Source: Aurelia coerulea (Eukaryota > Cnidaria > Scyphozoa > Semaeostomeae > Ulmaridae). From it: a stretch of 64,000 nt of DNA. A model generated the notes under the pieces. That model searched no databases and was not told the origin of the DNA. It saw nothing but the letters and a program-made list of their open reading frames with translations. The stretch covers positions 16,226,501-16,290,500 of the forward strand of contig CM076960.1 of the NCBI GenBank assembly GCA_039566865.1, given 5' to 3'. The position numbers and the translations under genes were made by a program. Numbering within the stretch: position 1 is the first letter of the stretch; each line of letters opens with the position of its first letter. Below, in pieces: positions 37,393 to 48,262 of this stretch.

Positions 37393-38929
37393 GTTTGCTA
37401 CTCAACATATCAAGAAAGATAGATTAAGCAAGTAGCGTATTAAAAACCCGAGGGGGTGTTGGTGGGGGTCCATTATATGGTGTCCGATATCGGCAAATTT
37501 TTAGCCCCGATCGTATCCTTTACCCGCGCGTTATTTTACGGCCATATCCGTAACTGCAGCAATTCCGCAGCAATCTGTAAACATTAAAGGCAGTCTGACA
37601 TACATTTGATTGGCTGCAATAAATTAGAATTTTTTTATCGATTTGGATTAGTTTACTTGTACATGTAACATAATTCAATTAAAACTGCAAGCAAGCGTTG
37701 TTGTTGTTGCTATAACAAGGACTACACGTATTGAGTCTCCTATGCTAGTGCCAAGAATGGAACTCTGTGAGGAATTTCTCCAAAATGATAAAATGATAAA
37801 GCGCCATGCTTTGTTTGTTCATTACTTCTGGCAGCGGTGTGAAAAGAAGCCCAAACAAGAGCCTGGACGAATCCCTTGATATTTCAAAGTCTTTTCGACA
37901 TTTACAACAACCATCTCAAGAGACTAAAGCAAATGCAAAAAGCAACATTTTAAAAGGGTAGATTTCGTAAAACAAAGGATTCCGCTCTCTGAGAAAACAA
38001 AGCGATTTATTACTCTGAAGAATGCATTTCACACTCTTTCGTGCACTCGAACGAATCAAAATAAACAGGGAGAGCAAAACGGCATCGTAATTTCGTGGAC
38101 GACTCTGAAGGTGGGAAATCTTTTCTTTAGGCGCTGAAATCGCTTTGTCTTGATTAGGCCTGTATCCTTTGTTTTTCGCAAAATTCGTCCTTGCCAGGGA
38201 GACTTTAATTTCGCCTTTAACATTTGGGAGTAACGCGCGCGGTGTGGCAGCTGTAAAGCAACGTATCTTTTGTTTTTCGTGATAATTTGCTTCCAGCTTC
38301 CCTTGAGGGACTATGAAGTTTTACTTTTCAATTCCACAACTTGGAAACCCGATATCTGTCCTTCTGCACATCAGATTTAGGCTTCCGAAGTGAAACTCGT
38401 TGATCTTCCACGATAGTTTGCGATGGAAAACGATAGTTCCCAGGCATTTAACTAAAGAGGGAGGCTTCAAATGGCATTTTGAAGATTATGTGAAACGTAG
38501 GGTACAGTAAGAACTTGGTTTGCAGGATACAAGATCACGTTTTACCTGGCGTTGCCGTCCTGGTTCGTAAACTTTCTATTGGCAATGCAAGCAAGACTTC
38601 AAAAGCTGTGCGCTGGTTGCAAGGATGAAGAAAAAACTTTCTACGTCGATAATCACGCTGTTCTGACGAGGTAATTGTCCATTTGATTTGAATTTATTAT
38701 TTTGTCACGTTATATTATTTTATTTGTTGCAGAAAAAAAATTTATCTCTAGGCCTATAGTTACAGCTTTATTTTGGTTGTTGTTCTTTTACAGGAGTCAA
38801 CAGTCTTCTTTCTACAGATTACAGTGTTTTATTGCGTTTATAGGTTTAGTACGATGAGTCCGTTATTCAAGGCTATTTTCAATCTTCCTTTCCTTAATTT
38901 TGAGGCTCTGGTACCTAAGGACTTCACTC
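37393..38929. other. Intergenic, no feature seen
   Basis: No long frame or delimited repeat recognised. Some words recur in inverted form (AAAACAAAGGAT / ATCCTTTG near 37965 and 38165; CGTATCTTTTGTTTTTCG near 38260), suggesting an old, decayed foldback element. Confidence 0.35.
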
Positions 38930-39622
38930 AACAAGGACAGATTTCGTAACACAACAGCATCAGTTGCTTTTGTTGACACCTGGATTCAAAGCGATTCACG
39001 ATTTCAGATAAAAGAAATTCTCTCAACCAGAAATTCAAAACAAACAAAGCCGCAAAGTTCTCTGAAACCCAGGTAGCAAGCGCACTCGTTGCGCATGCCA
39101 GAAATGGTTTCTAAGAGCAAGCGTGAGCATGTATCGAATGAAGAAGGGTATATCTACACATCTGCGTCGGGCATTTTATTTGTTTTATTTAAATACGCAT
39201 GGCAGAAATCTAAATTTACCTTTCTTCTTTTGGTATAAGCACATAACTTCCCTTGAAAATCATCTTTCGCGTGCACAAGGCGAGAGTTTGCCCTAATCGT
39301 TTAGGGCAACTTTTGCGGCTTTGTTTGTGTTGAATTACTGGCTGAGAGAATTTCCTTTGTCTGCAGTCGCTAATCGCTTTGGATTGAGGTGTCAATCAAA
39401 AGCAACTGATGCTATTGTATTACAAAATCTGCCCCTTGTACTTCGAATTGAGGTATCAATCAAAAGCAATTGATGCTATTGTATTAAAAAGTCTGCCCTT
39501 GTTCTTCGAATTGATGTGTCAATCAAAAGCAACCGAAAACAAGAATTCCTAATCCCATCGAATTGAGGTGTCAATTAAAGCAACTGATGTGTGTTACGAT
39601 TTACGAAATCTGTCCTTGTTTA
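38930..39622. mobile_element. MITE family A copy with amplified terminal unit
   Basis: Family A arms (AACAAGGACAGATTTCGTAA; ATTCAAAGCG; GGCATTTTATTTG; CTAATCGCTTTGGATTGAGG). The right end carries three more tandem copies of the 60-66 bp terminal unit starting CTTCGAATTGAGG and ending CTGCCCTTGTT. The same amplification is seen at 14530-14740. Confidence 0.82.
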
Positions 39623-40114
39623 CTCCGGTAGAATTCTGCTGAAAGCAACCAAGCAGTTCAGAAGATCGCCAATGAATATCTTTCCATGATCCATGAACAG
39701 AAATAAATAGACAGTGGTTAATAATAACGTAAGATATCTATTTTATTTGATCAAATCATACAATCTATTAGCAAAAACTAAGCTTCATTGCATGAAAAAC
39801 TTCTCTATCTGGTTATATAATACTTTTAAATCACGAAATATCAAAATGTATAAATCTAACAGAAGAATTATAACTAAATATAAACTTCGAATGCAAGAAA
39901 TCTAGCCCAGCTTTTTCTAACTACCAAGCTAAAGATGGAGAGAAGAAAAATCAAGAATTGTTGGAGTAGTTTTGGAGATAAATCCAGTTTTCTGAAATCA
40001 ACAAAAAGATTTGAACTAGAATTTGCCAATCCAACGCTGACGGAAACATTACGATTTATGCATCTTTCGATTGCCCAGACTATACAGACAACAACATTTT
40101 TACCGCTTTTAGAT

Positions 40115-40522
40115 CACAGGGGGGGGGGTTGTTGGCCAAATTTTGGGTAGGGGTCTGCCGCGAGCATCTTCAAAAGGGTACCGTTGGCTAGATTAATTTT
40201 TACGAAAATGGTATCCTTGGCTAGACCAATTTGACCATTCTCTGAACCAATTTTTACGAAAATGGTACCCTTGGCTAGACCAATTTTGACCATTTCCTCG
40301 ACCAATATTGTCAAATTTGTGCCAAATATGATATCATGACCGTTCGCTAGACCAATATTGTCAAAAATGATACCCTTGGCTAGACCGTTGCTGGCCAAAA
40401 TTGCAAAAAAGGATACCCTTGGCTAGACTAGAAGTCCGAAAAAGTATACCCTTGCTCGCGGCACATCCCCAGGTGCCTTTACTATGGAAGAACCCCCCCC
40501 CCCCCCCCCGTGTTTTAAATAT
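40115..40522. mobile_element. Poly-G-ended MITE with tandem repeats
   Basis: CACAGGGGGGGGGG at the left, complement of CACGGGGGGGGG at the right. Flanks TTTTAGAT (40107-40114) and TTTTAAAT (40523-40530) make an 8-bp duplication with one mismatch. Interior holds at least six repeats around CCTTGGCTAGACCAATTTT, average period 50-60 bp. Confidence 0.78.
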
Positions 40523-40769
40523 GCCGAATGCTGTCGAGGAAATTCATTATTTTCTGAGGAACATGGTTTTTGCGAAACGGCATCTCGCTTAAGAGCTGCA
40601 TAGGAAGATCCTTTTTTGGCATACTCCACATTGTACCTTATGGAAGAATCTCCTTACTAAGAAACAACCAGGGCTAATCGCAAAAGTTGTCCTTCACTGA
40701 GCACTTCTTTAACCCAATCACTGGATTTTAATTCAACATTTCTAGAGGGGGGCAACACTAAGATGCAAC

Positions 40770-41215
40770 GAGACATCTACTTCATTCCAAACTTTAAAGG
40801 CCGATCTCCACAGTATCTGCACTGGGCGATCTTTTCGACGATCGTCCTAAAAATTCACAGCGAAAAGCTATTTTTCATCTCAACTTGTATGTTGCTTTTG
40901 TCGCGAATACAATATCCAAAATTACAAAAATATGAGCGAGGCTGGAGAAACATTGGCCAAAACTCAGCCAACGAAATCGTCAGACGCAAAGTAAAAACTA
41001 CTGCTTTTCTTTCAGCGAATTTTTTCGATGCGGAGATAAGAAATGTTCTACTGCGCATGTGTTGTTGCGTTCTACCAGACGATCGTCCAGAAATTTAGCC
41101 TGTGGACAGGCCAAAAAAATAAAAACCAAAAAAATAAAAATTTTTCATTTTTTGGCCTTTTTGGCCTGTCCACAGGCTACCAGAAATTCGTCTGGTGGTG
41201 ATAGGCCTGTATAGA
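40770..41215. repeat. Foldback-like sequence hosting an 84-bp palindrome
   Basis: GGCGATCTTTTCGACGATCG near 40826 is mirrored by CGACGATCGT-type words near 41078, and CACAGTATCTGCACTGG has related sequence to the right; the plus frame across it (111 codons) has no known motif. Probably a MITE, limits uncertain. Confidence 0.4.
41096..41179. mobile_element. 84-bp palindromic element with 9-bp TSD (TAGCCT family)
   Basis: Arms TAGCCTGTGGACAGGCC (41096-41112) and its exact complement (41163-41179) around an A/T loop whose inner parts also pair (CCAAAAAAA, TTTTTTGG). Perfect 9-bp duplication CCAGAAATT at 41087-41095 and 41180-41188. Confidence 0.9.
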
Positions 41216-41430
41216 AGTTCATTCTTGCAAAACCTTTCAGCCATTTCAAGTCATGTGACCACATTCTTGGGTGGGTTTAGTTTTTCGTACTTTTTCATTC
41301 ATGGCAAAAGCTTTCCATGATACGAAATATGTTGAACAATCTAAATTTTCATCACGAGATTGATCACTGGAGTTGAATCAGTTGTAATCCTATCTTATCC
41401 AAGGTAAAACTATTCTTTCTGAACTAACAC

Positions 41431-41436
41431 TTTATT
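41431..41436 (-). terminator. Polyadenylation signal of the zinc-finger gene
   Basis: AATAAA on -, 26 bases past the stop codon (41463-41465). A second AATAAA does not occur between it and the stop. Implies a very short 3' untranslated region. Confidence 0.6.
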
Positions 41437-41462
41437 GAAAATAAACCTATAATTCTTCCAAA

Positions 41463-44400
41463 TTACAATAACGTCTCTTGTTTTAAAAACCCACTGTACC
41501 CAGCCCCCCTGTAACCCAACGTCGCCTTACAGCCTCCACCTTCCTTAGTGCCAAGATGTCGTTTCAAATGATGCTTCATAACAAAAGTTCTATTGCAATA
41601 TTCACAAGTAAATGGTCGCTCACCAGTATGCGTTCTCATGTGGTTTTTTAGATTCCAGTCTCTCGTGAAAGAATGATGACACACCACACACGTGAATAAT
41701 TTCAACGAATGCCTGCTCTTGTATCCCATTCTCCTTGGTTCCCAAGACAACGTCGATTCATCGTACTCCTTCTTAATTTTCTTCTTTCTGTGGGATGACT
41801 CCTTAGGCCTATTCTTTCTTTTCCTTCGCTTTTCATCTGCCTTCGTATGCTCTCCAAATCCTTCGCCATCAGTTTTTGCAAGTGTGGTTTGTTCGCCTCG
41901 AGTAACAATTGGCAAGGCACCAGCTGGTGAGGCAACCGTGTTATTCCTCGCCACATCAGCGCCTTGGTCTCCTTCAAAATATCCCATCCTAACGGAGGCA
42001 GAGCTCGACACAGAGTTCTGTCCTTGCTGCAGCACTTTCTGTGAACTTACCACAGTGCGATTGCTGTCAATCTCAACTGCAGCAGATCTCGTTGTGTGCT
42101 GCTCTGCATCTTGTGGATACACAGAAGATTGTTCGTCATGCAGCTCTGAAAGTCCTTCTGCATCTGCAGGGCCAACAATCCTCAGCCTTGTGTAATCACC
42201 ACTAAAATCTAGGCCTTCATCGTCACTACCGTCTGCTGCTGATAAATTTCCTGCCGCGAGGGACTCGTTGCTAGAATCCCCATCTCCATCATCTTCCATG
42301 ACAAGTTCATTGCACGACTCGCAAATTGGCAATTCACCCTCCTCTCTTTCATCATTGTCAACGAAGCTCGCCGTACTAGAACCTCCGGTCTCCTCACCGC
42401 AAATCACGCATCTGTCACTAACAGGAGCACCCTTGGTTTTGCGCACATTTTCAGATACACCCTGGTCAGGCGGTTTCTTTGATTGTGCATCCTTCATTGT
42501 GGATTGTATGCTTCGATTTGTAACACTGTTCTTTCCAGCAAACCTCTGCTCACTATTGCTATTAACTGATGTATTTTCAGCTTGCTCTGATCGATCTCCA
42601 TTACTTGTAGTCTGCTTACCTCCTTTCGTTATCACTCTATTCTTGTCAGCTTCAGGCAAACTTTGTTGATTTACGTTTGATCTGCCTTGCGGCAAAGAAT
42701 ATGCCGAAATAATCTTTATGTCAACATCTAGAGCATTTCTGCCGCTCTCTAAACCAGTGTTCCTTTTATTGTCAACCCTATATTTTGCATGAGTTGTCTC
42801 CAGATGCCTTTCATAATCAACTTCTCTACGAAACGACATTTTGCACTCTTCACAATGTAAAATATGTCCTCTTCTTTGCTCCAATGGGGCGCTCTCACTT
42901 CTATTGTCAACTCTATATTTTGCATGAGTTGTCTTCATATGCCTTTCAAAATCAATTTCTCGCCAAAACGACAATTTGCACTCTTCACAATGTAAACTAT
43001 GTCCTCTCCTTTGCTCCAATGAGGCGCTCCCATCTGCAAAATAACATTTTGCAAAGTTTTCCAAGCTGACTATGCTACCAACATCTTGATCATATCTCGT
43101 CAGCTCATGGACTGCCTGGTGGTCCACAAGCTGCTCTTCTGTGACAAATAAAGCCTGGCACTTATTGCAGCTATACAAGCACCTAACTGGACCATAGCCA
43201 CTAATGACCCATTTCATGGGGTTCCCTCTTTCAGTGTGACTGTCTCCAAACTTCTGATCACAACAGCTGCAGGATCCATGTTGGATATTTGTTGAAGATT
43301 GCGACATTTGGTTAAATGTTCCAAATGTCTGATGGACAAAAATTTGATTTATAGGTGCTTGAGAATTTGTACCATGATAGTATCCCTGTCTGTTGTCTCT
43401 CATGTCAATGTTCTGATAATTTGGACCACATTCACGACAATCATTGTGTGCCATAGCTTGCCCTCTTCTTTGGTAGGGGCTAATATCAGGGTTACTCAGT
43501 TTCACCCTTGAGTGAGTGACCTGGCCTCTTTGTGATTCATCTGAATAACGATTGTCAGTGGACTTTATTGGCAAACCAGTTCCTTGCCGCACATGACCCT
43601 GAGCATGCTCCCCATCGTCTGCAGAGCCAGATACACATTTTCTTTGCCTCCCTGCAGAAAGAAGAATTTTCCATGCATAATAAGCTCTTAGCTGGGCAAT
43701 CAACCTCAGTTTGAATTTAAGAAGCATCTTAAATCAAGTTGACAATATTTTGAGTTTCAGAAAACAATCTACGATGGGAAATCACTCCAACATACACATC
43801 TAGCAGACCAGATTACTTGACGAGAAATCAGTTGCTTCTTTTATAAGATTTCACCAATTCTATGAATGCTTCTGATTAAAATTTAAAATCCTGGATTATC
43901 CAGACTGCTATTGAAGACGCATTTAGAACCCAGTGATGATACAAAGGAATAGTTGGTTTCTTTTCTGAGAAAACGAAATTCTTATTTAATGATTTATTAA
44001 TAGACTAAGATGTCATTCGTTGCTTTTCGTTTCTGGCATACAAATATTTCAATACAAATTCCAAATTTCTCTCAAATGTTTCACACACTACTTCAAATAA
44101 AAGTTCTTTATTGAATCAAGTTTAAAAATAAGAACCACATTAGTGACACACCTATTTCAACAGAATTAATATTTCAGTGAACTCCTCCTATAGCAGCACA
44201 CTTGCTACCTAATTTTCTTAGATTTCTTTGTTTTTGTTATTGTTGGCAAAAATCTAAACCCCTTGCAATTTAATAATGATGAAAATAAACAACCAACTAA
44301 CAAAAGGGTTTCTAAAAATGAAGTTTTTTTGCTCGTGCAGAGTCAAACACATTTTGCTTTATTTTAAAAGTAAATAATTGAAGGCAGGGAATATTTTTGA

Positions 44401-46491
44401 AGGATTTGCATGCAGGGGGGAATTATTCATCCTGAATAAGTTTGATTTTGTATTGACACTAATACCATGGGCTTGAACTAATCATTCGATAACTCACTGG
44501 TGATGATAAGATTTCAAGCCTTAAAAGTTAAATTTCTTTCTCTGATTCATCATCATGTTCATTTCAAAAAATTTATTTTCCATTTTGGAACACAACCAAA
44601 GCAGAGCTTTAATTCAAACAGTTTTTAATGCTTATAGGCTCTTTACTTCTTTCTTTGTTCTTAAGTTGTTAGTGAATAACAAAATGTGATTTTTGACACA
44701 TTGAGTGCAATGGAGTGAGATCAATGGGATAGACATTAATGTTGTGTCCAGCCTGCAGTGTCTCTTTGTGACCATAGTAACTAAGTTGTGACTGCTTGTC
44801 ATGGTGCAAGAAGTTGTTCAGGGAATAATGGAGTCTTGAGTCAATATGGTGAATGATCAGAGAGTGAATGACATCTAGCAGCCAAGAATGCTTTGGTGCT
44901 GGCTGGGCTGCATGGTCATTGGTTGCATGCAGCATTGTGCAATGGCTTGGAATAGCAACCAATCACATTATTGGTAGCAGCTCTTCAGGCTTGCCCTAGG
45001 CACAGGAAACAATTTCAGGGGAACTCAAAGGGCCTCCGAGTCTCCTGAGGGCAAAAAATTATGTAAGGTTTGAATGGGACAATTGAATATTTTGTATTCT
45101 TAGTAATTTTTGTCCAGAGACTGCCATATTTTTGGCACTGGTAATCTAGAAAAGGCCAAATTTTCATCACTTTGGTATGGAAGGACAGATCTGCATCATT
45201 AAAGGCACCATTTTCTCCCAGGGGGGGACTTGGTAGTTCAAGGTGACGTACCCGTTGCAAAATGTTGTAAAACCCTAAACCCTTAGCGGTAGTAGATTTT
45301 AGCCTAAGCGGTAGTACCTTGTAGCCTAAGCGGTAGTAGCTTTTTCCGTAAGCGGCAATAACAATAGGTCAATTGTTCCAGAAACAATAGAAGTGCCTCA
45401 CTTTAGAGCAGTAACGAGAACGAGGCCCATTTGGAATTGGAATAAAATTTCATTCCCGCACAAAGTGAGCAGAGCCAGAGGACCATATGAAGAAGCATCA
45501 TTTACAACAACTAAAGCTATGTTATAAGAAGAGGAGTTTTATGCTACGTAAAGATGATGCTTTGCACCTGAAACAAACTAAGTTTATTATTGATGTTTAT
45601 CTCTTAATATGGCCTACCATTACAAAACAACTCAGTTTTCTAAACGCATTTTCTAAACGCTGGCAGCACACCTCTGCTCAAAATTAACACAGAACCACCT
45701 TTAGCGCCTTTGGCAAAGCGCATCAGCAGATAAAATTTGGAGGGGGGGGGGGGGGACTGGCCCAACCAGTAATAAGTCTATTGTTGTTTTATTTTCAAAA
45801 ATTTCCCCTATATTAGACCTCTTTTTTAGCTCTTCTACAAAAGAGCCTGGACTGAGCGTTATTTTCATTCATATGCGAGGTTCAATCGAGTGGCGTTAGA
45901 GCTTCTATCGCTATTGTGCACATTCAAAAATTCTACAATATGTAGCAAAACATCGTTTGATTCTGATTCTTTTCAGAATAGTTAAAAGGTCTATTTTTTA
46001 AAGATTTTGTGAATTTTTCCAGTATTTGTCAGGGAGGGGCTATAGAAGCAGCCCATGGGCATGGCTCGTACCCTTGTGTCTTCGGATCCTTTCTTTTGCC
46101 CCAGATTTGACCATGCTGGCCTACGCACATTGGCTATTTCGTTAGTTCTTCCTCTGCGAAGAAGTCAGATCTTTCTATAATGAGCCTTGACCTTACCCGT
46201 CATCTGTTTGATCATTCTCTCTTTCAGATCTATACATCTTTGTGTCTTCTTCTGAGCGATCTTCGTCCTCATGGATTTAAAATCTGAATACTTCAACGAA
46301 CTGTTGTGATGACTTCTATGTGCCACAAAACTTGAAAGTTTCTCAAAGGTCCTTTTGCACCCCTTGTGCCGACACCGGTATTTTCCAACACGGTTACTGC
46401 CACTACTGTCATCTCCGATGTGCGATCTTTCATGAAGCCTTGTGCAAAACTTTGAAGTGAATGTTTTATTGCAGTTATTGCAAGTGAACAT
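41463..46491 (-). CDS. C2H2 zinc-finger protein, two exons
   Basis: Exon 1 46491-46197, exon 2 43651-41463. The donor (ACGG|GTAAGG) ends in phase 1, and the acceptor (CTTTCTGCAG|GGAGGC) supplies the two bases that complete a Gly codon, giving 827 residues. Zinc fingers: CNNC..HERSH (about 4-24) and CRHKGC..HRSHH (about 40-60) in exon 1; single C2H2 near 260-280; a duplicated pair near 320-341 and 365-386 (HCEECKLSFWRE, HCEECKMSFRRE); CVIC..CESC near 513-546; a canonical TGERP-linked pair near 753-797. A Lys/Arg stretch (707-726) looks like a nuclear signal. Probably a DNA-binding regulator; no orthologue recognised. An upstream exon is possible. Exon 2's frame runs on past the acceptor, so an alternative start in it cannot be excluded. 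Confidence 0.85.
43652..46196 (-). other. Intron of the zinc-finger gene
   Basis: 2.5 kb. Holds a family D MITE (45812-45995), a poly-G run (45741-45754) and three or four tandem CCTAAGCGGTAGTA words at about 45285-45355. The rest is A/T-rich without a recognised feature. Confidence 0.75.
45812..45995. mobile_element. MITE family D copy
   Basis: Ends ATTAGACCTCTTTTTTAGCT and GAATAGTTAAAAGGTCTAT; body GAGCCTGGACTGAGCG, GAGTGGCGTTAGAGCTTCTA as in 21952-22135. Lies in the zinc-finger gene intron. Confidence 0.85.
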
Positions 46492-46836
46492 CTTTTTTTA
46501 CAGTGGCCAGATCAAAATGTGTTCAGTATGATTTCCTGTCCAGCCGGCATCTGTATCAAATTCGGAAATTCGGATGTGATAAAAATTCTTAGCCTCGGTT
46601 TGGTAACAGAGCAGGCAACTGCTTACATATTATGTAACAACAGTTTTACCCGCCTCAATCAGAGACTTAGCGAACACTCTCTCACCCAACGGACTAAACA
46701 GAACCACAGACCGCTAACAAACACAGTTGTAAGTAACCTAATCTACTCACTCTCTTACCTTACCTATTCTCCTCACTATCCCCATCATTATTATTATCAT
46801 TATATCGCAGTTAGTTTCTAACATTGCATTTACATA

Positions 46837-46924
<88 letters not shown>

Positions 46925-48262
46925 CATCATCATATTATTATCACCATCAGCATTATTATTATCATTATTATCTTGATTCCAATCATTTTTACATACATTA
47001 CATAACCGTTATAAACCTAACCCATATAACCTCTGCGTAGCCATCACATCTAACCTCACGTGTTACTTCTCCTTTTCAAATACATATTCAAATTTTTATT
47101 ATAACTGTCACATTACAGCCCTGAAGAATAGGCATTCTATATTTGCTGTTGTTTTTTGTCGTGTTGCGGTGTTTCTGCCATTTTCATATGCAATATTCAT
47201 CTTATCTATCTTTGTCAAAGCAATTCAGCCCCCCTTGTTTCATTAAGATATCTGATAAAATTGTTACATATCTTACATGGCACAGTATTTACAAAATATT
47301 AGAGTTTGAACCACTAACAATAATCAAATTTGAAACTAACCAAAGGTTTTTTAATTTCACATGAGATTTTCCGTTTTCAAGGAATAAAAAATTTCCTAAC
47401 TTGGTACAGATATATTTCTTAGAAGATAAAACAAAAGTGTTTTCTTTTACTCAAGAATAAGGGTCCAACCACTTGCCATTAAATCTTTGAATTTAGCATT
47501 GGCCCTTCTCAAACTTAACACTAAATTTTCGGCAATCTCATAGCACAGGTATAGGTTTCTTATCAACCAGCTGCTTATACAAAGAACAGTTTGTTTTAGA
47601 AGAAACTAAGAATTCGGGCCAGTACACACGTTGCATCAACTTTTGTTTCTCTTCTTTCGGATGTGTCAGAGAAAAATTACGAAATTGGGAAGCGATATCA
47701 AAATGCGCTTAAAATCGGTGAGGTAATGCATCAGGGTATCTCGATTCTAACGTTGGGAACAAAGCTATATTGTTGGTTTTTCATCTAAAATCCACAGTTA
47801 TCTTTATATCAAAATCTACACCCATTTTGCTGTTGCTTCTGATGAAGCGAAAATAAATGCCTGCTATCAATTGGAATTTCATATAGCAATATTATTTGAT
47901 AGATGACAAGAATGTGTGATTTATCCCCTGGTTTCTAATCTGCACTTTCTGGTGTGGTTCTGTGGTAATTTATCCCCTGGTTTCTAATCTGCACTTTCTG
48001 GGTTCTGTGGTAATTTTAGGATCCTCAAGGTCCATTCTTTGGCTCCAATCCCAATCAACCCGTCCTTATGAATCTGCCTCGTTTGCATTATGCTAGGCTT
48101 GAAATTGAGAAACGGAAACAGTGTTGATTTTTCGCACACTTGTGAAAATTCTGTTCGTTTAACTTTCAAATTCATGTGAAAATTCAAAGATTCCTTCTAC
48201 GTACGAAGGCCTGGTTCACTTGATTGCAAGAAGTAAAGAATTCTGCACCTGAACAAATAAAG
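46492..48262. promoter_or_regulatory. Shared upstream region of divergent zinc-finger and MOB3 genes
   Basis: 1.77 kb between the first zinc-finger codon (-) and the predicted MOB3 start (+), so it should hold both promoters. Contains an (ATT)n microsatellite (46841-46930) and a 48-bp tandem duplication (CCCCTGGTTTCTAATCTGCA, about 47921 and 47971). No TATA box or factor site can be named. AGAAACTAAG near 47602 belongs to a dispersed repeat. Confidence 0.5.
46841..46940. repeat. (ATT)n microsatellite
   Basis: Nearly uninterrupted TTA/ATT triplets with a few ATC and CAT variants. Confidence 0.95.

Noticed and set aside
14400..39620. CRISPR-like regularly spaced repeats in MITE A ends and other tandem units
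   Set aside because: Units are directly adjacent without unique spacers, and the DNA is eukaryotic with introns.
40763..41098. 111-codon plus frame
   Set aside because: Lies in a foldback-like repeat and shows no protein motif.
45015..45260. Minus frame in the zinc-finger gene intron
   Set aside because: No motif, no splice context linking it to either exon.
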